Assembly (NCBI GenBank): GCA_944390485.1
Contig: CALXPQ010000010.1
Location: 1 to 38,800 of the forward strand
Source: Veillonellales bacterium
Lineage (GTDB): Bacteria > Bacillota > Negativicutes > Veillonellales > Dialisteraceae
Length of the DNA stretch: 38,800 nucleotides
Reading direction: 5' to 3'
Shown here: one piece after another, positions 7,434 to 15,091 of the stretch
Layout: the number at the start of each line of letters is the position of its first letter
Position numbering within the stretch: position 1 is the first letter of the stretch
Translations under genes and position numbers: made by a program
Notes under the pieces: generated by a model
What the model saw: the letters and a program-made list of their open reading frames with translations, nothing else
Told to the model about the DNA's origin: nothing
The model's database searches: none

Positions 7434-8408
7434 TCATTTCCCTCCGGCGGTGAGCGCGCCGAAGGCGGCTTTCACCCGGCTCCCCGCTGCGGCGATCTCC
7501 TCGCCGTGCAGGAAGTGCAGATACCGCACGAAGACGTACAGCACGATCCCCGCCGCGAGGACGGTCTCCGCTTCCGCCAGAACCGACAGCCCCTGCGGGA
7601 GTGCGAGGCCGGCCCCGCCGGCATAGGCGAGCGTCTGCTTCAGCGCGATGGCCGTGATGACGAAGGGAAAGGTGAACGCCGCGTAGCTCGGGTAGAACGG
7701 CAGGCGCAGCAGCGCGGGCATCTGCGACAGCACGGCGAAGTAGAGCAGCTGCGCCAGCACCTGCATGACGGCGATCATGACGAGAGATTTCTCCTCCACG
7801 CAGGCCAGATACCCCGCCAGCGACAGGCTCATGGGCGCTGCATAGATGCACAGCAGCGGTTTCGCCGGATCGGCGACGGCATGGCGGCTGCAGTAGCGCG
7901 CCGTGACGAGCGCGAACAGGACCATATACGCGGCGAATCCGAACCAGAAGATGGCCTCGCCCAGGGCGTGCCGGCCGAAGGCGGGCGCCGTCACCGAGGC
8001 GACGATGAGGCCCACATAGGCGATGAAGTACGTCGGGTAGACGTCCTGCAGGGCGAAGTTCATCAGGTAGCGCCGGGTAAACCAGACCATGAGCAGGACA
8101 TGCCCGGCGACCGCGCCCCACCACAGGAGCTCCGCCGCGCCCGGGAAGAACGGAGCCAGATACGTGGCCAGCTGCATGAGCGCCATGAAAAATGTGGCGA
8201 AGACGCTGGCGAAAATGGAATTGCCGTTCAGGTCGTTCTTCATGACCTGCGGATGGACGAGGATCTTCCCCACCAGCAGCGCCCCCAGAAAGGCCGCGCC
8301 GAAACCGCAGGCGTATTTCAGCAACAGCGAATACGGAGCGAGCAGATTGCCGAGCGCGGCGAGGCCGAGCATGACCCCCGCCGTGGGAACGGGCACTTTT
8401 CGAAGCAC
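7434..8408 (-). CDS. TDT/SLAC1-family transporter (TehA-like)
   Basis: This 324-residue protein has about ten membrane helices and matches the tellurite-resistance/dicarboxylate transporter (TDT) family, which includes TehA, malate permeases and the SLAC1 anion channels. The regular spacing of helices, PVPTAGVMLGLAALGN at the start and YPSYAAFTFPFVITAIAL late in the chain, are the family marks. The start is GTG at 8408 with AGGAGG eight bases upstream. It stands alone between terminators. Its position beside the dicarboxylate modules suggests an organic anion, but the substrate is not determined. Confidence 0.75.
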   Translation of the reverse strand: MLRKVPVPTAGVMLGLAALGNLLAPYSLLLKYACGFGAAFLGALLVGKILVHPQVMKNDLNGNSIFASVFATFFMALMQLATYLAPFFPGAAELLWWGAVAGHVLLMVWFTRRYLMNFALQDVYPTYFIAYVGLIVASVTAPAFGRHALGEAIFWFGFAAYMVLFALVTARYCSRHAVADPAKPLLCIYAAPMSLSLAGYLACVEEKSLVMIAVMQVLAQLLYFAVLSQMPALLRLPFYPSYAAFTFPFVITAIALKQTLAYAGGAGLALPQGLSVLAEAETVLAAGIVLYVFVRYLHFLHGEEIAAAGSRVKAAFGALTAGGK

Positions 8409-8497
8409 GATCTATTCCTCCTTTTACTCACTTCACACGCATCGGACAGCGATGCGGTTTTGATTCTATCAGAAACGGGCCGCCTGCACAAGACATG

Positions 8498-8527
8498 GAA
8501 AAACCGCAGCCCGTAACAGGCTGCGGT
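8498..8527 (-). terminator. Terminator after the truncated MatC-type gene
   Basis: ACCGCAGCC (8503-8511) pairs with GGCTGCGGT (8519-8527), with T on the minus strand. Confidence 0.8.
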
Positions 8528-8553
8528 CCATCCCTGCGGTTCAGGCAGCGGGA

Positions 8554-9513
8554 TCAGCGGCCGAGCAGGCCGAACGCCACGTAGCAGACGACGCCGCCGA
8601 CGATGGACATGGACAGCCCCCACAGGAGCAGATTGCGGAAGAGGATGCCCTTCGCCTTGTCGTCCACCGCCGCGTTCGCGATGCACAGCGCGCCGAGCGT
8701 GGACAGCGGAGAGGTATCGACCAGATGCGACCCGATATTGATGGACGAAGCCAGACGGATCGCGTGCTCCGCGTCGAACGTGCCTACCGCTTCGAGGAGC
8801 CCCGGCACCATGCTGAGGAACATGGGCATGATGACGCCGGAGGAGCTGGAGTACGCGGAGAGCAGGCCTGCGATGAAGCCGACCACGCCGGTGATGGTGA
8901 TGCCGTTCGATACGACGGCGATCATGTCGATGAGCGCATTCAGGCCGCCTGCCTTATCCATGACGTTGATCAGGACGGACATGCCGCAGACCATCACGAT
9001 GACGCCCCAGGGCATTTTCTTCACGGCTTCGCCGTCGTCCGCGATGTTGAAGAGGATGTAGGTCGTGCCGATGACGAACGCCATCATGCCTACGTCGAGT
9101 TTGAAGAAGATGACGCCCACGACCAGGACCACCATGGTGAGCAGGGTATACTTCTGTTTCCAGTTGAAGGGTTCCGGCTTCGGAGCGATGGAGTCGATAT
9201 CGAAGTCCGCGCCGCCCTTGGCTTTCGCCATCCATGCGAGACCGCCGGTAAGGAAGAAGCCGCCGAAGTTGACGATGCTCTGTGCGATCTCAGAATTCCA
9301 GTGCACCTTCCAGCCGAGTCCGGAGAGCGCTTCCTGCGGAATGCCCACCTGCGGCGCCCAGCCTGCGATGAGACCGTTGGAGATGATGCCCGTCGGGGAG
9401 AAGGGCGAGAATGCCGCGCCGTTCGCCGCGCCGACGACCAGCAGGGTCATGCAGAAAGGCGACAGGCCGATGCGGCCTGCGATAGCCATGCACATCGGAG
9501 CCATCAGGGCCGT
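8554..9513 (-). pseudogene. 5'-truncated MatC-type carrier gene (relic of module 2)
   Basis: From 9513 to the stop the frame matches residues 119-437 of the intact carriers closely (TALMAPMCMAIAGRIGL to the end), with no internal stop. The first 118 codons are gone, including the MatC N-terminal domain. The companion beta-subunit and OadG-like genes are also missing. Homology stops sharply at 9513, where the sequence switches to a terminator-like hairpin. An open frame continues to an ATG at 9600 and would give a chimera of 348 residues, but that ATG has only a poor ribosome site and lies upstream of the terminator. The intact 3' part suggests a recent deletion or a recombination donor. Confidence 0.8.
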
Positions 9514-9519
9514 ACTTGA

Positions 9520-9552
9520 AATAAAAAGCGGACCTCCGGTGCCGGGGTCCGT
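9520..9552 (-). terminator. Terminator directly abutting the truncated carrier gene
   Basis: CGGACC (9529-9534) and GGTCCG (9546-9551) enclose a further CCGG/CCGG pairing, followed on the minus strand by TTTTTATTT. It would stop transcripts coming from the promoter at 9766-9795 before they reach the relic. Confidence 0.75.
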
Positions 9553-9765
9553 TGCTTGGAATGGGAATCGTTCCCTGCGCCTGAACCGGCCGCCGCCCAT
9601 TCCCGCCAGCGCCTCTGTCCGCAGGGCGGCGCCGGCCGTACGGCGCGCCGCATCGATGTGAAAAACAAATTCTGAAAACCGGCGTGCTTTCCGCGCGTCC
9701 GCCTCTGCCTGTCAGATGCCGGGCATCCATGTACCCTGCTGACTGGTTTTGGGCATTGCCCGTTC
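9553..9765 (-). other. Orphan leader between promoter and terminator
   Basis: About 210 bases lie between a good minus-strand promoter and a terminator. No gene is recognised. A short GGGCAATGCCC hairpin lies at its start. It may be what remains of the leader of module 2, or a small RNA. It does not match the riboswitch or 6S/SRP/RNase P patterns I know. Confidence 0.4.
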
Positions 9766-9795
9766 ATCATAGCAAACGGAAATGAGGGCTGTCAA
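9766..9795 (-). promoter_or_regulatory. Strong promoter upstream of the module 2 relic
   Basis: On the minus strand TTGACA (9795-9790), an 18-base spacer and TATGAT (9771-9766). It is placed as the promoters of modules 1, 3 and 4 are, and is probably the original promoter of the lost operon. Confidence 0.7.
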
Positions 9796-10277
9796 TCCAG
9801 AAAAGTAATATATCCGTCGTTTTGTTATAGTTTTATGTCATACCTGCACGTGAGCGCCGCGCTTCCCCGGCTCGCTTCATCGAAGAAGCCGAAGCTTTTT
9901 TTGCGTTCTCCGGCTCCCCGCCGGCAGCGCGCACAGGCCCGGCTGTCCACCCGATCCCCGTCCGCCGCCTGCTCCCTGCCCGGCGGGCCTCTTTCCCGTC
10001 CGCCCACGTCCTCTTTCTTACTTTTATTCTTATATAAAAGTAAAAATCCGCCTGCCTGTCTTCTCCTGCCTTCGGCTGCCGGCGATCTCGGGCCTTTTCC
10101 TCCGCTCTTCGGTTCTTCTTTTTCTTTCCGTCTGCCGAGCCGTCGCGTTTCCGTCCGCTCCTTCCCCTGCTCTTCTGCCTTCTCTCATCCCGCACCCTCT
10201 GCCGAGCCGGGACAGCATCCCGGACCGGCCCTTCCTCTCCCCGTCCCCATCGCCTCAGCCGCGCTTCCGGGCACGCA
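9796..10277. other. Gene-free, pyrimidine-rich stretch
   Basis: About 480 bases without a credible gene. The plus strand is dominated by C and T from about 9990 to 10260. The open frames on both strands have skewed composition, no ribosome sites, and run into the module 3 terminator. Confidence 0.6.
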
Positions 10278-10313
10278 AAAAACCGTGACTGTCCGAAGAC
10301 AATCACGGTTTTT
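10278..10313 (-). terminator. Terminator of transport module 3
   Basis: AAAAACCGTGA (10278-10288) pairs with TCACGGTTTTT (10303-10313). It is nearly the same as the module 1 terminator. Confidence 0.9.
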
Positions 10314-10339
10314 CTGTTCAGTCGTTCAGGCTGTAAGAA

Positions 10340-11653
10340 TTACAGACCGAAGATACCGAATGCGACATAGCAGACCACGCCGCCGACGATAGACATGGAC
10401 AGACCCCAGAACAGAAGGTTTCTGAAGAGGACGCCCTTCGCCTTGTCGTCTACCGCCGCGTTCGCGATGCACAGAGCACCGAGGGTGGACAGCGGGGAGG
10501 TATCGACCAGGTGTGCGCCGATGTCGATGGAGGATGCGAGACGGATCGCATGATCCGCATCGACGGTGTTCACTGCTTCCAGCAGGCCAGGAACCATGTT
10601 CAGGAACATCGGCATGACCACGCCGGAGGAGCTGGAGTATGCGGAGATCAGACCTGCGATGAAGCCGACAACGCCGTTGATCGTCGTGCCGTTGGAGACA
10701 ATGGCGATCATGTCGATGAGAGCGTTCAGGCCGCCTGCCTTATCCATGACGTTGATCAGGACAGACATACCGCAGACCATGACGATGACGCCCCACGGCA
10801 TCTTCTTGACAGCCGCGCCGTCATCCGCAATGTTGAAGAGGATGTAGGTCGTGCCGATGACGAACGCCATCATGCCTACGTCGAGTTTGAAGAAAATGAC
10901 GCCAACGACCAGCACGAGCATGGTGAACAGGGTGTATTTCTGTTTCCAGTCGAAGGGTTCCGGCTTCGGAGCGATGGAATCGATATCGAAGTCTGCGCTT
11001 GCTTTTGCCTTCGCCATCCAGGCGAGACCGCCGGTGAGGAAGAAGCCGCCGAAGTTAACGATGCCCTGTGCAATTTCAGAGTTCCAGTGAACTTTCCAGC
11101 CGAGTCCGGAGAGAGCTTCCTGAGGAATGCCCACCTGCGGAGCCCAGCTTGCGATGATGCCGTTGGAAATGATGCCGGTCGGAGCGAACGGAGAGAACGC
11201 TGCGCCGTTTGCCGCACCTACAACGAGCAGGGTCATGCAGAACGGGGACAGGCCGATACGGCCGGCGATGGACATGCACATCGGAGCCATCAGAGCCGTG
11301 GTAGCGATGTTGCCGGGGCCGATGGTCGTGATGAACGTAACGAGAATGAAGAGAATGAAAGGAATCAGGCGGATGTTAGCCTTCGCCAGGCGTACGCAGA
11401 CCGCCGAGAATTTTTCCATCGTGCCGTTGACTTCTGCTGCAGAGAACATGAAAGTCACGCCGACGAGGATCATGAACAGGCTGAGAGGCCAGCCTTTGTA
11501 GACGTCATTGATCTTCATGCCTGCGAACACCATGCCGACGATCAGGCCGCCAGCGGTGCCGAGGATACCTACGTTGATATCCCGGAAGCAGGAGAAGAGG
11601 ACGATTGCCACCAGTACGATGATGGAGGCAAGAGCCGGGGTCGAAATTTCCAT
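10340..11653 (-). CDS. MatC-type dicarboxylate carrier (module 3)
   Basis: A full-length 437-residue paralogue of the module 1 carrier, differing from it at only a small number of positions (for example IASW for IAQW, ASADFDIDSI for GGADFDIDAI). The DNA encoding the N-terminal third is almost identical to module 1, while the C-terminal part shows more silent differences, a pattern of partial sequence homogenisation. It is the third gene of the second complete operon. A GGTG-type ribosome site precedes the ATG. The predicted role is membrane transport of a dicarboxylate alongside the decarboxylase beta subunit. Confidence 0.85.
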   Translation of the reverse strand: MEISTPALASIIVLVAIVLFSCFRDINVGILGTAGGLIVGMVFAGMKINDVYKGWPLSLFMILVGVTFMFSAAEVNGTMEKFSAVCVRLAKANIRLIPFILFILVTFITTIGPGNIATTALMAPMCMSIAGRIGLSPFCMTLLVVGAANGAAFSPFAPTGIISNGIIASWAPQVGIPQEALSGLGWKVHWNSEIAQGIVNFGGFFLTGGLAWMAKAKASADFDIDSIAPKPEPFDWKQKYTLFTMLVLVVGVIFFKLDVGMMAFVIGTTYILFNIADDGAAVKKMPWGVIVMVCGMSVLINVMDKAGGLNALIDMIAIVSNGTTINGVVGFIAGLISAYSSSSGVVMPMFLNMVPGLLEAVNTVDADHAIRLASSIDIGAHLVDTSPLSTLGALCIANAAVDDKAKGVLFRNLLFWGLSMSIVGGVVCYVAFGIFGL

Positions 11654-11691
11654 ATGATTACACCACCTTTAAAGGCAAAGAGGTGTGTTCC

Positions 11692-11759
11692 CGCGCTTCC
11701 CTCTGAGAAAGGCGGGAGCGCGCCCCGGGAATGCGGGCGCCTCACGGCCGCCGCACTCC
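11692..11759 (-). other. Structured gap between the OadG-like and MatC-type genes (module 3)
   Basis: Hairpin A pairs CGCGCTTCCC (11692-11701) with GGGAGCGCG (11714-11722), with one bulged T. Hairpin B pairs GGAATGCGG (11728-11736) with CCGCACTCC (11751-11759), with one mismatch. Position and arrangement match module 1, while the sequences differ. Confidence 0.6.
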
Positions 11760-11788
11760 GAATGTAAGTTCAAGAATCGTTTTCCGGA

Positions 11789-11908
11789 TTATTTCGCCGG
11801 GAAAATCTTGGTCAGCAGCTTCGTCAGAAGAACGAAGATGCCGATGACGATGAACATCAGCGGTACGCAGATGACCATCTGGAAAAGTGCTGCACTAGTA
11901 GGACTCAT
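11789..11908 (-). CDS. 39-residue OadG-like small membrane subunit (module 3)
   Basis: The product begins MSPTSAALFQMVIC and carries one membrane helix, PLMFIVIGIFVLL, then a basic end LTKIFPAK. It differs from the module 1 peptide only at a few conservative sites and from module 4 at a few more. An AGGAGG-like site precedes the ATG, 14 bases after the beta-subunit gene. It is presumed to act as a small assembly subunit of the membrane complex, by likeness to OadG. Confidence 0.8.
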   Translation of the reverse strand: MSPTSAALFQMVICVPLMFIVIGIFVLLTKLLTKIFPAK

Positions 11909-11922
11909 ATTCCGTTACCTCC

Positions 11923-13086
11923 TTATTTCGACAGCAGCGGGATCATGCAGACCACGAGGCCGCCGGCAACAACAGAGGCAATCTGACCAGCAACGTTGAC
12001 GCCGATAGCATCCTGAACGATGAAGTTCGTCGGATCTTCTTTCAGTGCCATCTTAGCGATAACACGGCCGGACATCGGGAATGCGGAGATGCCGCACGCG
12101 CCGATCATCGGGTTGATCTTCTTCGAGAGGAAGAGGTTCAGGATCTTTGCGAAGATGACGCCGCCTGCCGTATCGAATACGAAAGCGACTGCGCCCAGGC
12201 ACAGGATCTTGAATACGTCGAAGGTCAGGAAGTTTTCCGCCGTCATGGTGGAGCCTACGACCAGACCGAGGAACAGGGTGACGAGGTTGGACAGATCATC
12301 CTTCGCGCAGTTCGCGAGCTGATCGGTGCAGCCGGAAACTTTCAGCAGATTGCCAAACATGAGGGCGCCGATCAGCGGTACGGACATCGGTGCCACAATG
12401 CCTGCGACCATGACGATCATCAGCGGGAAGATGAACAGAGCGCGGTCGGAGACCGGAGTTTCGCCGGTGAACGGCATACGGATCTGACGTTCATGCTTCG
12501 TGGTGAGCAGCTTGATGATCGGAGGCTGGATAACCGGCACGAGGGACATGTAGCAGTATGCCGCTACGGACAACGGTCCAAGCATTTCCTGTGCATAACG
12601 GGATGCGACGAAAATGGTGGTCGGGCCGTCAGCCGCGCCGATGATGCCGATGGAAGCAGCCTGGTTGAACGGGAAGCCGATGCAGGCAGCGAGGAATGCG
12701 GTCATGAAGATACCGAACTGAGCTGCTGCCGCGAAGAACATGACGAAAGGCTTTCTCATGAGCGGGCTGAATTCGCACATCGCGCCGATGGCGATAAAGA
12801 TCATGACAGGGAAAAGTTCGTTTGCGATGCCTGCTTTGTAGAGAACAAACAGGAAGCCTTCAGCGCCCGGATCCTGGAGCACTGCGTAGTGGCCCGGGAT
12901 GTTGGCAAGGATACAGCCGACGCCCATCGGGAAGAGAAGCATCGGTTCGTAGTCGTATCTTACGGCGAGGAACATCAGGATGAAGCCGATGACGAACATC
13001 GCGAGGATGCCGGGATCAGCGACGCCGTAGATACCCTGGAAAAGCTCGTCGAACAGATGAGGGTTCTGAGCCAAAGTATCCATCAT
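11923..13086 (-). CDS. Na+-translocating decarboxylase beta subunit (module 3)
   Basis: This 387-residue membrane protein of the OadB/MmdB/GcdB family has GAADGPT, YCYMSLVPVIQPP and GISAFPMSGR all intact. It differs from the module 4 protein at only two residues (S/P in LFL.KKINP and E/D in ALK.DPT). It differs from module 1 at more sites, for instance NPHLF for NSGLF and KHERQ for HHERK. The start is ATGATG; either ATG could be used, since AGGAGG lies 10 bases before the first. It is the first gene of the operon, behind a leader of roughly 200 bases. No alpha or biotin-carrier gene follows. Confidence 0.9.
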   Translation of the reverse strand: MMDTLAQNPHLFDELFQGIYGVADPGILAMFVIGFILMFLAVRYDYEPMLLFPMGVGCILANIPGHYAVLQDPGAEGFLFVLYKAGIANELFPVMIFIAIGAMCEFSPLMRKPFVMFFAAAAQFGIFMTAFLAACIGFPFNQAASIGIIGAADGPTTIFVASRYAQEMLGPLSVAAYCYMSLVPVIQPPIIKLLTTKHERQIRMPFTGETPVSDRALFIFPLMIVMVAGIVAPMSVPLIGALMFGNLLKVSGCTDQLANCAKDDLSNLVTLFLGLVVGSTMTAENFLTFDVFKILCLGAVAFVFDTAGGVIFAKILNLFLSKKINPMIGACGISAFPMSGRVIAKMALKEDPTNFIVQDAIGVNVAGQIASVVAGGLVVCMIPLLSK

Positions 13087-13102
13087 AGTAATAAATCCTC
13101 CT

Positions 13103-13228
13103 CTAAAACTGGAAATCTTGCGCGCCTGTTATAAACATGACTGTTCTGTGAACCGTATTTCCGTACTTTCTTTCAAATTCACAGCAGATCATGAAATAAT
13201 CGGCCGCCTTTGTCGGTCTTCTCTGCAT
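13103..13228 (-). CDS. Possible leader peptide of module 3
   Basis: A 41-codon frame begins MQRRPTKAADYF directly after a GGAGGG ribosome site and ends TAG just ahead of the ribosome site of the beta-subunit gene. The module 4 leader has the same GGAGGG-ATG start and the same first codons (MQ, basic, RP), but the rest is unrelated. It may therefore be a regulatory upstream frame rather than a functional peptide. Confidence 0.35.
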   Translation of the reverse strand: MQRRPTKAADYFMICCEFERKYGNTVHRTVMFITGAQDFQF

Positions 13229-13247
13229 CCCTCCTTCTCGACCATAG
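13214..13247 (-). promoter_or_regulatory. Conserved 34-base leader element (module 3)
   Basis: On the minus strand it runs from CTATGGTC through GGAGGGATGCAGA to AAGACCG. It differs from 16378-16411 at only four positions, although the flanking leader is diverged. GGTC and GACC at its ends could pair and hide the internal ribosome site. Confidence 0.55.
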
Positions 13248-13290
13248 AGTAGCGTGCCGGTGAGGACAGAACGCCCCATAGCACGATTTC

Positions 13291-13319
13291 ATTGTAGGAG
13301 ATGGGTATTTTCATGTCAA
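13291..13319 (-). promoter_or_regulatory. Promoter of module 3
   Basis: TTGACA (13319-13314), 17 bases, TACAAT (13296-13291) on the minus strand, identical in both hexamers and spacing to the module 4 promoter. Confidence 0.85.
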
Positions 13320-13455
13320 CGCAGCCCACGGGCACCGGTCGGACGCCGTTTAGAAATGGCATTTGACAAACAGTTTTTAACATGTGTACAGTTTTTTAGA
13401 TTTATACACGGAAAGTTATGATTTTTACGACTTTTCTTCTATGAAAAAGGGCATA

Positions 13456-13494
13456 CAAAAAAGGCCCGAAACGACTTGAAGTACGTTTCGGGTC
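13456..13494 (-). terminator. Terminator of transport module 4
   Basis: GGCCCGAAACG (13463-13473) pairs with CGTTTCGGGTC (13484-13494), followed by six T on the minus strand. Confidence 0.9.
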
Positions 13495-13537
13495 TTTGTG
13501 TCTCAGTTCTTCGCCTCAGAGCACCCTGCCTGAAGGA

Positions 13538-14845
13538 TTACAGGCCGAGGATACCGAATGCGACATAGCAGACTACGCCGCCGACGAGGGACATGGACAG
13601 CCCCCACAGGAGCAGGTTGCGGAAGAGTACGCCCTTGTCTTCGGTGACTGCATTGGCAATGCAGAGTGCGCCGAGCGTGGACAGCGGGGAGGTATCTACC
13701 AGGTGTGCGCCGATGTCGATGGAGGATGCGAGACGAACTGCATGGTCCGCATCGACGGTGTTCACTGCTTCGAGCAGACCGGGCACCATGCTGAGGAACA
13801 TCGGCATGATGACGCCGGAGGAGCTGGAGTATGCGGAGAGCAGGCCTGCGATGAAGCCGACGACGCCGGTGATGGTGGTGCCGTTGGAGATGATCGCGAT
13901 GACGTCGATGAGAGCGTTCAGGCCGCCTGCCTTATCCATGACGTTGATCAGGACAGACATACCGCAGACCATGACGATGACGCCCCAGGGCATAGCCTTG
14001 ACAGCCGCGCCGTCATCCGCAATGTTGAACAGAATGAACGTGGTGCCGATGACGAATGCCATCATGCCTACGTCGAGTTTGAAGAAGATAACGCCGCACA
14101 CGAGGACGAGCATCGTGAAGAGCGTGTATTTCTGTTTCCAGTCGAAGGGTTCCGGCTTCGGAGCGATGGAATCGATATCGAAGTCCGCGCCGCTCTTTGC
14201 CTTCGCCATCCAAGCGAGACCGCCGGTGAGGAAGAAGCCGCCGAAGTTGACGACGCCCTGAACGATTTCAGAGTTCCAGTGGATCTTCCAGGCGATGCCG
14301 GAGAGAGCTTCCTGAGGAATGCCGACCTGCGGAGCCCACTGAGCGATGAGGCCGTTGGAGATGATGCCGGTCGGGGAGAACGGAGAAAGGGCTGCGCCGT
14401 TTGCCGCACCTACAACGAGCAGGGTCATGCAGAACGGGGACAGGCCGATACGGCCTGCGATAGCCATGCACATCGGAGCCATCAGAGCCGTGGAAGCGAT
14501 GTTGCCGGGGCCGATGGTCGTGATGAACGTAACGAGAATGAAGAGAATGAAAGGAATCAGGCGGATGTTAGCCTTCGCCAGGCGAACGCAGACCGCCGAG
14601 AATTTTTCCATCGTGCCGTTGACCTGCGCTGCAGAGAACATGAAGGTCACGCCGACGAGGATCATGAACAGGCTGAGAGGCCAGCCTTTGTAGACATCAT
14701 TGATTTTCATGCCTGCGAATACCATGCCGACGATCAGGCCGCCAGCGGTGCCGAGGATACCTACGTTGATATCCCGGAAGCAGGAGAAAAGGACGATTGC
14801 CACCAGTACGATGATGGAGGCAAGAGCCGGGGTTGAAATATCCAT
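13538..14845 (-). CDS. MatC-type dicarboxylate carrier (module 4)
   Basis: A 435-residue paralogue of the other carriers. It is the most diverged in its C-terminal half: TEDKGVLFRN replaces the VDDKAKGVLFRN of module 3, which accounts for the two-residue shorter length, and ALSGIAWKIHW replaces ALSGLGWKVHW. The MatC-type N-terminal domain is intact. It is the last gene of the operon that starts at the 16479 promoter. The differences among copies lie mainly in the second half and in the AKAKSGADF loop, which may reflect substrate or partner preference, or simply drift. Confidence 0.85.
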   Translation of the reverse strand: MDISTPALASIIVLVAIVLFSCFRDINVGILGTAGGLIVGMVFAGMKINDVYKGWPLSLFMILVGVTFMFSAAQVNGTMEKFSAVCVRLAKANIRLIPFILFILVTFITTIGPGNIASTALMAPMCMAIAGRIGLSPFCMTLLVVGAANGAALSPFSPTGIISNGLIAQWAPQVGIPQEALSGIAWKIHWNSEIVQGVVNFGGFFLTGGLAWMAKAKSGADFDIDSIAPKPEPFDWKQKYTLFTMLVLVCGVIFFKLDVGMMAFVIGTTFILFNIADDGAAVKAMPWGVIVMVCGMSVLINVMDKAGGLNALIDVIAIISNGTTITGVVGFIAGLLSAYSSSSGVIMPMFLSMVPGLLEAVNTVDADHAVRLASSIDIGAHLVDTSPLSTLGALCIANAVTEDKGVLFRNLLLWGLSMSLVGGVVCYVAFGILGL

Positions 14846-14884
14846 AAGATTACACCACCTTCTGGGTAAAGAGAGGTGTGTCCC

Positions 14885-14941
14885 CGCGCCCTGACGAGCG
14901 CAGGGGCGCGCCCCGGACCGGGACGGAGGGGCTGCCCCTCC
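14885..14941 (-). other. Structured gap between the OadG-like and MatC-type genes (module 4)
   Basis: Hairpin A pairs CGCGCCCT (14885-14892) with AGGGGCGCG (14902-14910), with one bulge. Hairpin B pairs GGAGGGG (14925-14931) with CCCCTCC (14935-14941). The sequence differs from modules 1 and 3, but two hairpins are again present. Confidence 0.6.
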
Positions 14942-14955
14942 CCCGGACCTGTAGC

Positions 14956-15075
14956 TTATTTAGCCGGGAAAATCTTGGTCAGCATTTTCGTCAGCACGAC
15001 GAAGATGCCGATAACGATGAACATCAGCGGTACGCAGATGACCATCTGGAAAAGTGCTGCACTAGTCGGTTCCAT
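14956..15075 (-). CDS. 39-residue OadG-like small membrane subunit (module 4)
   Basis: The product begins MEPTSAALFQMVIC and has the helix PLMFIVIGIFVVL, then TKMLTKIFPAK. It is the same length and topology as the copies in modules 1 and 3. The ATG follows a GGAGG site. The variable first four residues and the conserved core across three copies support translation as a real protein. Confidence 0.8.
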   Translation of the reverse strand: MEPTSAALFQMVICVPLMFIVIGIFVVLTKMLTKIFPAK

Positions 15076-15091
15076 TGTATGAATGACCTCC

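Noticed and set aside
9514..9600. Chimeric start of the truncated carrier giving a 348-residue protein
   Set aside because: The first 29 codons are unrelated to any carrier, have only a weak ribosome site, and lie across a terminator.
9553..9765. Known riboswitch, 6S RNA or SRP RNA
   Set aside because: I looked for cobalamin, THF, fluoride and SRP/RNase P core motifs and found none that fit in order.
9835..10392. Plus-strand frame of 185 codons and minus-strand frame of 157 codons in the pyrimidine-rich stretch
   Set aside because: Composition is a product of the C/T bias (Pro/Ser/Leu one way, Arg/Lys/Glu the other), and both run into the module 3 terminator. No family is recognisable.
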